14,502 nt of DNA from an uncultured Dialister sp. Its GTDB lineage: Bacteria; Bacillota; Negativicutes; Veillonellales; Dialisteraceae. The notes below the pieces were generated by a model. The model ran no database searches. It was not told the DNA's origin and saw nothing but the letters and a program-made list of their open reading frames with translations. Every line of letters starts with the position of its first letter. The stretch's first letter is position 1. The DNA lies in assembly GCA_900543165.1 (NCBI GenBank), contig UQQQ01000050.1, positions 1-14,502 on the forward strand, read 5' to 3'. This document shows positions 1 to 6,242 of the stretch, one piece after another. The translations under genes were made by a program, and so were the position numbers.

Positions 1-2
1 GC

Positions 3-71
3 CCGAACGTAGCAGGCGTTATTGGTACCGCAGTAGCTGCAGGCACCATGCTCGCGCAGTTTGGCAAATAA
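3..71 (+). CDS. C-terminal tail of a Na+-translocating decarboxylase beta subunit (partial)
   Basis: Only the last 22 codons and the TAA stop are in the window; the start lies upstream. The visible tail reads PNVAGVIGTAVAAGTMLAQF then GK. A closely similar GPNVAGVIG(S/T)A(V/I)AAG ending is, from memory, the C-terminus of the membrane beta subunits of sodium-pumping decarboxylases (OadB, MmdB, GcdB). These polytopic proteins couple decarboxylation of biotin-bound carboxylate to Na+ export in anaerobes. The small, Gly/Ala-rich hydrophobic composition fits a final membrane segment. Which substrate the complex uses (oxaloacetate, methylmalonyl-CoA or glutaconyl-CoA) cannot be told from this piece. 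A strong terminator 14 bases downstream marks this as the last gene of its operon. Confidence 0.65.
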   Translation, partial: PNVAGVIGTAVAAGTMLAQFGK

Positions 72-84
72 GTCTTTCTGACAC

Positions 85-116
85 AAAAAAGCTCCAGCTT
101 TGGCTGGGGCTTTTTT
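85..116 (+). terminator. Rho-independent terminator of the decarboxylase gene
   Basis: GCTCCAGC (91-98) pairs with GCTGGGGC (103-110) with one G-U pair and a TTTG loop. The flanking A6 and T6 runs extend the stem, and the T6 run follows directly. It begins 14 bases after the stop codon. Confidence 0.93.
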
Positions 117-182
117 GTTTTGCGTCATAGGGGGATACCCCACGCATCGTATAAAGTATGTGCTGAGAAAGCGCTATTCCTG

Positions 183-650
183 TATCATTATCCCGAGCGA
201 AGCCGAGGGATCTTTCTGGCATACTGGCATAGCGCTGTATGTGAGACAGCGGAAAAGGGGAACCCTTTTGCGAAAGGAGCAAGAAAGCACGGAGTGCAAG
301 GAAGATTTCTCGCTGCGCTCGAAATGACGGTAGGGGGGGATAGATAACCCACGTCCCGTATAAAGGATATGTTTGGAAAGCGCTATTCCCGTATCGTCAT
401 CCCGAGCGAAGCCGAGGGATCTTTCTGGCACACCGGTATAGCGCCGTATGTGAGACAGCGGAAAAAGGGAATGCTTCTGCGAAGGAGCAAGAAAGAGCAG
501 AGTGCAAGGAAGATTTCTCGCTGCGCTCGAAATGACGGTATGGTGTATATCGTCCTATGTGAGACAGCGGAAAAGGGGAACCCTTTTGCGAAAGGAGCAA
601 GAAAGCGCGGAGTGCGAGGATGATTTCTCGACTTCGCTCGAAATGACGGT
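183..650. repeat. Tandem array of three CGTCATCCCGAGCG-type palindromic repeats
   Basis: Copies lie at about 183-331, 395-537 and 551-649. Each full copy begins with a left arm (CGTCATCCCGAGCGAAGC type) and ends with an imperfect inverse arm (GCTGCGCTCGAAATGACG), so the unit can fold end to end. The interior is conserved between copies (TGTGAGACAGCGGAAAA, GCGAAAGGAGCAAGAAAG). The third copy lacks its left arm. Elements with the same arms but other interiors sit at 6494-6638, 8399-8553 and 9438-9592. The ends suggest a REP- or MITE-like non-coding element. The short ORFs that cross this array follow the repeats and are not credible genes. Confidence 0.85.
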
Positions 651-716
651 AGGGAAAGCAGCTGATTCTATGAATTTGAGATTTTAAATGAATAACAGAA
701 TATGAAAGGAAACCAC

Positions 717-746
717 TTGAATATGAGCATTATTGTGTGCTATATT
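717..746 (+). promoter_or_regulatory. Candidate sigma-70 promoter of porin 1
   Basis: TTGAAT (717-722), an 18-base spacer and TATATT (741-746) match the housekeeping consensus reasonably. It would give a leader of about 285 bases before the porin start at 1039, containing the element shared with porin 2. No other clear promoter was seen between the repeat array and the gene. Confidence 0.5.
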
Positions 747-792
747 AAGACAAGCATAAAAGCCCCTATGCTTCTATACTAATCAAACGATA

Positions 793-824
793 GCAGAGGA
801 AACACGGTCACTCGCGCGATGAGT
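793..824 (+). promoter_or_regulatory. Porin leader element, copy 1 (25 bases identical to copy 2)
   Basis: Bases 793-817 (starting GCAGAGGAAACACGG, ending CACTCGCGC) are identical to 3891-3915 upstream of the second porin, although most of the surrounding leader differs. In both copies an ACTC within the element can pair with a GAGT downstream (821-824 here). The element lies 222 bases before this start codon but only 83 before the second. The remaining leader holds two small hairpins: CTGAA/TTCAG at about 903-918, and an imperfect one at 990-1015 just before the ribosome binding site. The function is unknown; a cis-acting mRNA leader element or protein-binding site is inferred. Confidence 0.5.
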
Positions 825-1038
825 TTTGAAAAAGTGTAGGAAAAGGGCGGACTGGTTCCGAGAAAGTCGATAAAATTGTACTTTTTATGGATAGATAGCT
901 TTCTGAAATGGATTCAGCATGCCTAAAGAATAAGACTTCTAATAAATGAGTCAATTCTGAAAATTTTAATGATAAGATACAATCTGTTCAGGAAAAGACA
1001 ATCGCTTTCTCCTGCATTCTTTAAAGGAGCGATTTATT

Positions 1039-2256
1039 ATGAAAAAGATCCTCGCACTGGCTGCTGTAGCAGCACTCACCGCTGGCGTATCTGCTTACGC
1101 TGCAAATCCATTCTCCGATGTCACCGCTGATGACTGGGCTTATCAGGCAGTATCCGGCCTGTCTGCTCAGGGCGTCGTAGAAGGCTATCCGGACGGCACC
1201 TTCAAAGGCGAAAGAAACATGACCCGTTACGAACTGGCTCAGATCGTAGCTCGCCTGATGGCTAAAGAAGACCAGCTGAATGCAGAGCAGCAGGCAACGC
1301 TCGACAAGCTCGCTGGCGAATATGCTGACGAACTCGCTAACCTCGGCGTTCGCGTATCTGCACTGGAAAAGAAGGTCGGCAACATCTCTTGGTACGGCGA
1401 TGCTCGTATGCGTTATCAGCACAACAACGCAAAAGACCCGTCTACAGACAAATACACCGGTCGTATTCGTATCAATGCAAAAGCACAGGTTAACGATTCC
1501 ACATATGTACGCGGCCGTCTGAGTACTGGCAATGTCAATCTGAAAGACAATGCGGATGCAAATGTTACCATGGATCGTATCATCGTTCATCATCAGTTTG
1601 GTGACAATGTAGGTCTGACTCTTGGTCGTTACGATGTGGCTTTCGGACAGCAGGTTACTTGGCTCTATGGTAATGGCTTTGATGGAGCTGAACTCGAATA
1701 CAATCAGGGCGCTGTAGATCTCAAAGCTGGTTTTGGTCAGTTTTCTCAGGGGCCAACCTCTGGTCTTGAAAAGCAGGATAGCTTCTACGCTCAGGCAAAG
1801 GCTGATCTGGAAGTAGCTAAACTGGGTGTTGACTACTACAAGGCTAACACTAGTGAAAAAGCGCAGCAGACGGAAGTTTATGGCGCAAATCTCCTCATTC
1901 CGGTTGGACAGGCTCGCGTATTTGGCGACTACTACAAGGATAACAAAGGCGAAAAAGCCGCTATCTGGACCGCAGGTATTGGTTACGGCACAATGAGCAC
2001 CAAGAAACCGGGCTCCTTTGGTATCGATGTCGCTTACTTCGATGTAGAGAAAGGCCTTTATAAAGCAGGCATGACTGGCGTGCAGGTTCCGGAAGACTAT
2101 TTCACCAAAGATGGCAGCTTCTGGCTGGCAACTGGTGATGTAGCTCTGCAGAAGAATGTATTCCTCCATGCTGAATATGCTTTCGCTTCTGATCTTGATG
2201 GCAACGAAAAGGATTTCGGTGACAGCTACAACTTCTCCCTCAACTACAAATTCTAA
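1039..2256 (+). CDS. OmpM-like SLH-domain outer-membrane porin (copy 1)
   Basis: This 405-residue protein has a signal peptide (residues 1-21, likely cut after AYA). A single SLH domain follows at about 23-76, with the GYPDGTF and TRYELA motifs, then a predicted coiled-coil stalk at about 77-115. The rest is rich in alternating aromatic/Gly/Asp strands typical of a beta-barrel and ends in LNYKF, with the terminal Phe of outer-membrane proteins. This is the OmpM architecture of Negativicutes, where the SLH domain binds polyamine-modified peptidoglycan and the barrel forms a pore. The ATG is preceded by AAAGGAGC (1023-1030). Codon use is strongly biased, as in highly expressed genes. The first 210 or so coding bases are nearly identical to the gene at 3998, whereas the barrel is clearly different. 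It is monocistronic, with its own terminator. Confidence 0.93.
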   Translation: MKKILALAAVAALTAGVSAYAANPFSDVTADDWAYQAVSGLSAQGVVEGYPDGTFKGERNMTRYELAQIVARLMAKEDQLNAEQQATLDKLAGEYADELANLGVRVSALEKKVGNISWYGDARMRYQHNNAKDPSTDKYTGRIRINAKAQVNDSTYVRGRLSTGNVNLKDNADANVTMDRIIVHHQFGDNVGLTLGRYDVAFGQQVTWLYGNGFDGAELEYNQGAVDLKAGFGQFSQGPTSGLEKQDSFYAQAKADLEVAKLGVDYYKANTSEKAQQTEVYGANLLIPVGQARVFGDYYKDNKGEKAAIWTAGIGYGTMSTKKPGSFGIDVAYFDVEKGLYKAGMTGVQVPEDYFTKDGSFWLATGDVALQKNVFLHAEYAFASDLDGNEKDFGDSYNFSLNYKF

Positions 2257-2277
2257 TCTTAGAACTGCAGAAGAACG

Positions 2278-2309
2278 AAAGGAAATCCCTCATGGGATTT
2301 CCTTTTTTT
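2278..2309 (+). terminator. Terminator of porin 1
   Basis: A perfect stem, AAAGGAAATCCC with GGGATTTCCTTT, closes a TCAT loop and is followed by a T run. It lies 21 bases after the porin stop. Confidence 0.95.
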
Positions 2310-2311
2310 AT

Positions 2312-2362
2312 TTGCACACGTGCCAAAATGGTGATAATATAAAATAAACTTTATATTATCAC
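2312..2362 (+). promoter_or_regulatory. Promoter overlapping a 13-bp-arm palindrome (candidate operator) of the ATPase gene
   Basis: TTGCAC (2312-2317), 17 bases and TAATAT (2335-2340) form a plausible promoter. The -10 region lies inside a perfect inverted repeat: GTGATAATATAAA (2331-2343), a 6-base loop, then TTTATATTATCAC (2350-2362). The palindrome ends 18 bases before the TTG start codon at 2381. A site covering the -10 and the likely transcription start is where a repressor would act. The ATPase itself appears to contain a winged-helix segment, so autoregulation is possible but is inference. Confidence 0.55.
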
Positions 2363-2380
2363 AGGAATGGGGGCTTCGAA

Positions 2381-3604
2381 TTGTACATCAAACGAAATTT
2401 AGAGAGAAAATTCCTGAAACTCAATGACTTCTTCAAGGTCATGCTGGTCACGGGAGCGCGGCAGGTGGGGAAGACGACGATGCTGAAGCATCTCGCGGAG
2501 GGTACGAATCGCACGTATGTCTCGATGGATGATTTGCTGGCTCGTGATCTAGCCACTCGCGACCCGGCCCTTTTCTTTCAGCGCTACAAGCCGCCGATTC
2601 TGATCGATGAGATCCAGAAAGCGCCGGCTCTGCTTACAGAAATCAAGCGGATCTGCGATGAGACGGAGGAGAAGGGGCTTTTCTGGCTGACGGGCTCGCA
2701 GCAGTTTCAGATGATGAAACGCGTGCAGGAGACGCTTGCGGGGCGCATCGGGATCCTCCATCTCTATGGACTTTCACAGCAGGAGAAGCGGGAAATTTCC
2801 TTTACGGAAGAAACGGATTTCTCGATGGATTCGCTCCTTTCACGGCGGGCGGAGGCTGGGATACTCACCATCGGGCAGGTTTTTCAGCACATCTGGGAAG
2901 GCGGGATGCCCGGCGTGCAGGGCGTGGACGAAGAGACGCGGCAGGCGTATTACAGTTCGTATGTGGAAACGTACCTTTTCCGCGATGCGGCAGAGGCAGG
3001 CGGGGTGACGGACTCTTTCAAGTTCGGACGTTTCCTGCAGGCCTCTGCGGCACTTGTGTCGGAACAGGTGAATTACTCTACGCTGGCGCAGGCGGCAGAC
3101 ATTTCCATCCCGACGGCGAAGAGCTGGCTGCACTTGCTGTGCGGTCTGGATGTGCTTTACCTGTTGCCGCCTTTCTATAACAACGCGCTGAAACGGCTGA
3201 CAAAGACGCCGAAGCTCTACTTCAATGACACGGGGTTGTGCGCATACCTCTCCATGTGGCTGACGCCGGAGACGCTCATGATGGGGGCGGCCAGCGGGCA
3301 CTATTTCGAAAACTACGTAGTGAGCGAGCTGATGAAATCGTATGCCGCAGGGCGCACCAAGGCGAATCTGTCCTATTATAGAGATGGCTCCGCAAAGGAA
3401 ATCGATGTGGTCATCGAAGAGAATGGTGTACTGCACCCGTTGGAAATCAAGAAGTCAGCCAATCCGGATTTGCGAGAAGTGAGGAAATTTGAATTGCTTG
3501 ACGCGGCAACTTTGCACCGTGGGCGGGGCGGCATTGTCTGCATGGCGGGCGATGTCGTGCCGGTGGATGAAAAGAACGCGCTGATCCCTTCCGCTTTGTT
3601 GTGA
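2381..3604 (+). CDS. AAA ATPase (AAA_14) with C-terminal DUF4143 domain
   Basis: The protein has 407 residues. Walker A is GARQVGKTT (25-33) and Walker B is ILIDEI (73-78), followed by a LTGSQQF sensor-like strand; this is the AAA_14 pattern. The middle (about 225-300) looks like a winged-helix plus the start of DUF4143 (YFNDTGLCAYL). Near the C-terminus D342 followed by E355-I-K357 resembles a PD-(D/E)xK nuclease-like core, a feature often noted in this family. The physiological role of the family is unknown; many gut anaerobes carry several paralogues. The start is TTG, chosen because the homologous N-terminus (MYIKR) begins there and AGGAATGGGGG lies just upstream. It stands alone between two porin genes and has its own promoter. 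Confidence 0.85.
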   Translation: MYIKRNLERKFLKLNDFFKVMLVTGARQVGKTTMLKHLAEGTNRTYVSMDDLLARDLATRDPALFFQRYKPPILIDEIQKAPALLTEIKRICDETEEKGLFWLTGSQQFQMMKRVQETLAGRIGILHLYGLSQQEKREISFTEETDFSMDSLLSRRAEAGILTIGQVFQHIWEGGMPGVQGVDEETRQAYYSSYVETYLFRDAAEAGGVTDSFKFGRFLQASAALVSEQVNYSTLAQAADISIPTAKSWLHLLCGLDVLYLLPPFYNNALKRLTKTPKLYFNDTGLCAYLSMWLTPETLMMGAASGHYFENYVVSELMKSYAAGRTKANLSYYRDGSAKEIDVVIEENGVLHPLEIKKSANPDLREVRKFELLDAATLHRGRGGIVCMAGDVVPVDEKNALIPSALL

Positions 3605-3676
3605 GAGGGCAGTATAGCGATTTAATCAGCGTTTCCCTAGATTCGGAAGTTGACTTAAATAGCTTGTAGTTTTCTC

Positions 3677-3705
3677 TTGCATTTTCCACGCGCTCTCTGT
3701 ATAAT
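3677..3705 (+). promoter_or_regulatory. Strong sigma-70 promoter in the ATPase-porin 2 gap
   Basis: TTGCAT (3677-3682), exactly 17 bases, then a perfect TATAAT (3700-3705). Transcription should start near 3712. A terminator-like hairpin follows within about 50 bases, so this promoter either drives a very short RNA or feeds porin 2 through an attenuator. Confidence 0.7.
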
Positions 3706-3737
3706 GCAAGTAACTTGATACAGATACTGACTTGAAG

Positions 3738-3766
3738 AGGAGTCCCTTGGGGCTCCTTCTTTTTTG
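3738..3766 (+). terminator. Terminator or attenuator between the strong promoter and porin 2
   Basis: AGGAG-T-CCC pairs with GGG-CTCCT (one bulged T, short TTG loop) and runs into TTCTTTTTT. It could end the ATPase transcript that stops at 3604. It could equally end a transcript of about 54 bases from the promoter at 3677-3705. Confidence 0.75.
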
Positions 3767-3890
3767 CCTAAGGAGAAATTAGAATATAACTAAATCATAA
3801 TTTTCCCCCTTGCGGAAGGATTTATTTCTATGGTATCCTAAAAGAACCTCATATCCTGCCCGAGATATGTGCGAAGGACGAAAGGAAATG

Positions 3891-3974
3891 GCAGAGGAAA
3901 CACGGTCACTCGCGCCGCAGATTTTTGAGTACTCCTTCGGAAAGGGCAATCCTATATATAGGGAAACATTTCCC
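3891..3974 (+). promoter_or_regulatory. Porin leader element, copy 2, with adjacent hairpins
   Basis: Bases 3891-3915 are identical over 25 bases to 793-817 in front of porin 1. ACTC within the element can pair with GAGT at about 3927-3930. Further on are CCTTCGGAAAGG, the palindrome CCTATATATAGG (3951-3962) and the perfect hairpin GGGAAACATTTCCC (3961-3974), just before the ribosome binding site. A weak upstream promoter, TTGCGG-18-TATCCT (about 3813-3842), is possible. The hairpin next to the ribosome binding site may affect message stability or translation; this is inference. Confidence 0.5.
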
Positions 3975-3997
3975 ATTTTTCAAAGGAGCGATTTATT

Positions 3998-5221
3998 ATG
4001 AAAAGGATCCTCGCACTGGCTGCTGTAGCAGCACTCACCGCTGGCGTATCTGCTTACGCTGCAAATCCATTCTCCGATGTCACCGCTGATGACTGGGCTT
4101 ATCAGGCAGTATCCGGCCTGTCTGCTCAGGGCGTCGTAGAAGGCTATCCGGACGGCACCTTCAAAGGCGAAAGAAACATGACCCGTTACGAACTGGCTCA
4201 GATCGTAGCTCGCCTCATGGCTAAAGAAGACCAGCTGAACGCTGAACAGCAGGCAACCCTCGACAAGCTTGCTGGCGAATACGCTGACGAACTCGCAAAC
4301 CTCGGCGTTCGCGTTTCCAACCTGGAAAAGAAAGTCGGCAATATCTCTTGGTCCGGCGATGCTCGTATGCGTTATATCAACAAAGCTGAAACAAACGCTA
4401 AAGATGCATGGGATGGACGTCTGCGTCTGACTGTCAAGGGTCAGGTCAATGACGCTACCTACGTTCAGGGCCGTATCGCAACCAACATGTACTTCAAAGA
4501 TGCGGATAAAGATGATGGCAACACCACCATGGAACGTCTCTTCGTGAACTACAACTTCGGCGACAAGACCTCCGTTGTTCTCGGCCGTCAGGACCTCACC
4601 GTATTCGGTGGACTCGAATATGATGACGCATTCGATGGCGCTAAACTCGCATACAACGATGGCAAATTCGATGCTTACGCAGCATTTGGCCAGATGAACG
4701 CAGGCACCGATGAACAGAAGGCTACTGATGCAGCATTTGGCGGCCTCGGCTATGACTTCGGCGTGGCTAAACTGAACGCAGCTTACTTCAACTTCACCGG
4801 CGACAAAGCAAAGGCTGCTTACGGCTTTGACAGCATCTGGGGCGCAAACCTCGTTGTTCCGGTTGATAACTTCAGCGTATTCGGCGAATACTGGGACTCC
4901 AACGCTGACAAGAACGACAACGCTTATCAGGCTGGTCTCGGCTACAGCACCCTCGATGCTGCTAAACCGGGCACCTTCGCTCTGAACGTCGCTTACAACA
5001 GAGTAGGCGCTGGTGCTTACCTCGGCGGAGTCACTTACGATGCATCTGACTTCGTCGGTGCTATTGCTGCTGACAAAGATCTGAAGTTCTGGAACGTATT
5101 CGGCGACGTTGTTCTCCAGAAGAATGTCACCCTCCACGGCGAATACGCTTGGGATATCGAAAACACCAAGGCTGGCTATGATGACAACGCTTGGACCGTT
5201 TCCCTGAACTACGCATTCTAA
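3998..5221 (+). CDS. OmpM-like SLH-domain outer-membrane porin (copy 2)
   Basis: This 407-residue protein has the same layout as the gene at 1039: signal peptide 1-21, SLH domain about 23-76, coiled coil about 77-115, then a beta-barrel ending LNYAF. The ATG follows AAAGGAGCG (3983-3991). From the ribosome binding site to about codon 73 it is identical to copy 1 except for one base (AAA to AGG at codon 3 gives Lys to Arg). Differences over the coiled-coil region are mostly synonymous, and the barrel then diverges strongly. The barrel has many Ala/Asp/Lys residues and very regular codon use, suggesting high expression. It probably supplies a general or substrate-selective pore and an outer-membrane tether. 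It forms its own transcription unit. Confidence 0.93.
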   Translation: MKRILALAAVAALTAGVSAYAANPFSDVTADDWAYQAVSGLSAQGVVEGYPDGTFKGERNMTRYELAQIVARLMAKEDQLNAEQQATLDKLAGEYADELANLGVRVSNLEKKVGNISWSGDARMRYINKAETNAKDAWDGRLRLTVKGQVNDATYVQGRIATNMYFKDADKDDGNTTMERLFVNYNFGDKTSVVLGRQDLTVFGGLEYDDAFDGAKLAYNDGKFDAYAAFGQMNAGTDEQKATDAAFGGLGYDFGVAKLNAAYFNFTGDKAKAAYGFDSIWGANLVVPVDNFSVFGEYWDSNADKNDNAYQAGLGYSTLDAAKPGTFALNVAYNRVGAGAYLGGVTYDASDFVGAIAADKDLKFWNVFGDVVLQKNVTLHGEYAWDIENTKAGYDDNAWTVSLNYAF

Positions 5222-5238
5222 TTCTTGGATACTCCAGT

Positions 5239-5271
5239 AAAAAAGAAGCTCCTTATGGGGCTTCTTTTTTT
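5239..5271 (+). terminator. Terminator of porin 2
   Basis: GAAGCTCC (5245-5252) pairs with GGGGCTTC (5257-5264) across a TTAT loop. It is flanked by A and T runs and followed by seven T. Confidence 0.93.
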
Positions 5272-5295
5272 GTTCGATGCGTGTAATAAAATATA

Positions 5296-5324
5296 TTGAC
5301 AATGTGTCTAAATTTAAATACAAT
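5296..5324 (+). promoter_or_regulatory. Promoter/operator of the toxin-antitoxin operon
   Basis: A consensus TTGACA (5296-5301), 17 bases, then TACAAT (5319-5324). Inside it, TTGACA-ATG-TGTCTAA is an imperfect inverted repeat and TAAATTTA a perfect one. Either could be the operator bound by the antitoxin, as is usual for autoregulated type II modules. The antitoxin ATG lies 20 bases after the -10. Confidence 0.8.
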
Positions 5325-5344
5325 AGGAATAGGAGGTGAGCAAA

Positions 5345-5617
5345 ATGGCTCAGGCAACAATGAATATCCGTATGGATGCGGACTTGAAGAAGCAGTTTGA
5401 AGCATTCTGCTCTGAGATCGGTATGACCATGACGACAGCTGTGTGTGTGTTTGCAAAGATGGCTGTGAAGGAGCGCCGGATTCCTTTTGAAATCAAGGCT
5501 GACCCCGATCCGTTTTATTCGGAAGAGAATATGCGAGTCCTTCGTGAGCGGGCGGCTGCCATTCGCTCCGGAAAAGCCAAGCTGAAGGAGCATGGACTGC
5601 TCGAGGCGGATGAATGA
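5345..5617 (+). CDS. RelB/DinJ-family antitoxin
   Basis: This 90-residue protein starts MAQATMNIRMDADLKKQFE, the ribbon-helix-helix pattern of DinJ/RelB antitoxins: a short beta strand (TMNIRMD), then two helices with the GMTMTTAVCVFAKMAV segment. The N-terminal part should dimerise and bind the operator; the charged C-terminal tail (about 55-90) should wrap the toxin. The ATG at 5345 is preferred over a GTG at 5336, because that GTG lies within the AGGAGGTG ribosome binding site (5331-5338). Its stop overlaps the toxin start by 4 bases (ATGA), so translation is coupled. The family is clear, while the exact subfamily name is not. Confidence 0.9.
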   Translation: MAQATMNIRMDADLKKQFEAFCSEIGMTMTTAVCVFAKMAVKERRIPFEIKADPDPFYSEENMRVLRERAAAIRSGKAKLKEHGLLEADE

Positions 5618-5880
5618 GAAAACTGTGGCTTGAAGAAGCGTGGGAAGAGTACATCAGCTGGCAAACGAAGGATAAAGCCGTATTGAAGAAGATTAACAGA
5701 CTACTGAAAGATATCGATCGATATGGCTATGAGTGTAGCGGCAAGCCGGAGCCTTTGAAAGGGGATCTTTCTGGGTACTGGAGTGTTCATATTGACCAGA
5801 AGAATCGCATCGTCTTTCGCATCGATGGAGAAGAAAATCTGGAAATCATCCAGTGTGGGACGCACTATGGGGATCGGTAA
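5614..5880 (+). CDS. yoeB: Txe/YoeB-family mRNA interferase toxin
   Basis: At 88 residues it matches YoeB/Txe in length. The RelE-fold residues used by YoeB for ribosome-dependent mRNA cleavage are present: E46 in KPEPLKGDLSGYWS, R65 in NRIVFR, and H84 in the terminal CGTHY, one position later than H83 of E. coli YoeB. Three residues (GDR) follow the usual C-terminal Tyr. When free, such toxins cut mRNA at the ribosomal A site and stop translation; the partner encoded just upstream neutralises them. The start overlaps the antitoxin stop. The complete set of catalytic residues suggests a working toxin. Partner type is discussed in the findings. Confidence 0.92.
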   Translation: MRKLWLEEAWEEYISWQTKDKAVLKKINRLLKDIDRYGYECSGKPEPLKGDLSGYWSVHIDQKNRIVFRIDGEENLEIIQCGTHYGDR

Positions 5881-5885
5881 GCAAA

Positions 5886-5914
5886 AAACGCCTGTTCTTG
5901 TAAAACGGGCGTTT
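5886..5914 (+). terminator. Probable terminator of the toxin-antitoxin operon
   Basis: AAACGCCTGTT pairs with AACGGGCGTTT (one T-G pair) across a 7-base loop, 5 bases after the stop. The T run is short (TTTGGGTATTT), so termination may be moderate. Confidence 0.7.
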
Positions 5915-5973
5915 GGGTATTTATGAACTGCTTCAGCATCTTCCTGGGCTCATCATCTCCAATGAGTTTTCTC

Positions 5974-6044
5974 TCGTAGAGTTTTAGGATTCAAATCCCA
6001 AAAGTCTACGAAAGTCAAGAGTTTTAGGATTTAAATCCTAAAAC
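5974..6044. repeat. Twin 24-bp palindromes spaced 40 bases apart
   Basis: The second copy (6021-6044) is a perfect palindrome: GTTTTAGGATTT joined to AAATCCTAAAAC. The first (5981-6004) is the same sequence with three changes, and is extended by TCGTAGA/TCTACGA flanks (5974-5980, 6005-6011) into an 18-bp hairpin with two mismatches. The start-to-start distance is exactly 40 bases. No gene is adjacent on either side apart from the toxin gene at 5614-5880. They could be operator sites, a CRISPR-like remnant or a small repeat family; no cas gene is present. Confidence 0.75.
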
Positions 6045-6106
6045 TTTGTCACGGCAGGCGGTCAGCAGTATGTAGCCTAAGGACAACCATCGTCATATCG
6101 ATGCTC

Positions 6107-6135
6107 TTGAATATCGAAAACTTTCGTGCTATAAT
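6107..6135 (+). promoter_or_regulatory. Strong orphan promoter with inverted repeat in the spacer
   Basis: TTGAAT (6107-6112), exactly 17 bases, then a perfect TATAAT (6130-6135). The spacer contains the inverted repeat CGAAA-AC-TTTCG, as in repressor-controlled promoters. No convincing gene follows: the only downstream ORFs are short (a 43-codon one from 6201, and peptides of 6 and 10 codons). Confidence 0.7.
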
Positions 6136-6141
6136 GTACAC

Positions 6142-6240
6142 ATCAGCACCGATAAATTAAGAAAGTGACTATCGAACAGTATGAAAGGTTGTATTTCTTA
6201 ATGACGCGATGGAAAATAAAGGTATACTGCTTTTGCAGTA
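6142..6240 (+). ncRNA. Possible small RNA or remnant leader after the orphan promoter
   Basis: A transcript from the promoter at 6107-6135 would fold two stems. ATTAAGAAA (6156-6164) pairs with TTTCTTAAT (6194-6202), and TACTGC-TTTT-GCAGTA (6225-6240) is a perfect 6-bp hairpin. No U-rich terminator follows the second stem. It could be a small RNA, or the leader of a gene since lost. The assignment rests only on promoter quality and foldability. Confidence 0.2.
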
Positions 6241-6242
6241 GA

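Noticed and set aside
100..687. Several 60-90 codon ORFs on both strands in the repeat array
   Set aside because: Their translations are repeated with the DNA repeats and lack ribosome binding sites; they also recur at other copies of the family.
1021..2169. 382-codon minus-strand ORF opposite porin 1
   Set aside because: It mirrors the biased codons of the porin; the plus strand has signal peptide, SLH motifs, ribosome binding site and terminator.
3980..5593. 537-codon minus-strand ORF opposite porin 2 and the antitoxin
   Set aside because: Its end repeats the antisense of porin 1, as expected for a shadow, and it crosses two terminators and a promoter.
5865..5985. Minus-strand frame with a protein-like stretch (LYERKLIGDDEPRKML) behind the toxin gene
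   Set aside because: No start codon with a ribosome site, an upstream in-frame stop within the palindromes, and overlap with the toxin end and terminator; possibly a remnant, but not supportable.
5974..6044. CRISPR array
   Set aside because: Only two units, each fully palindromic, a 16-base spacer and no cas genes.
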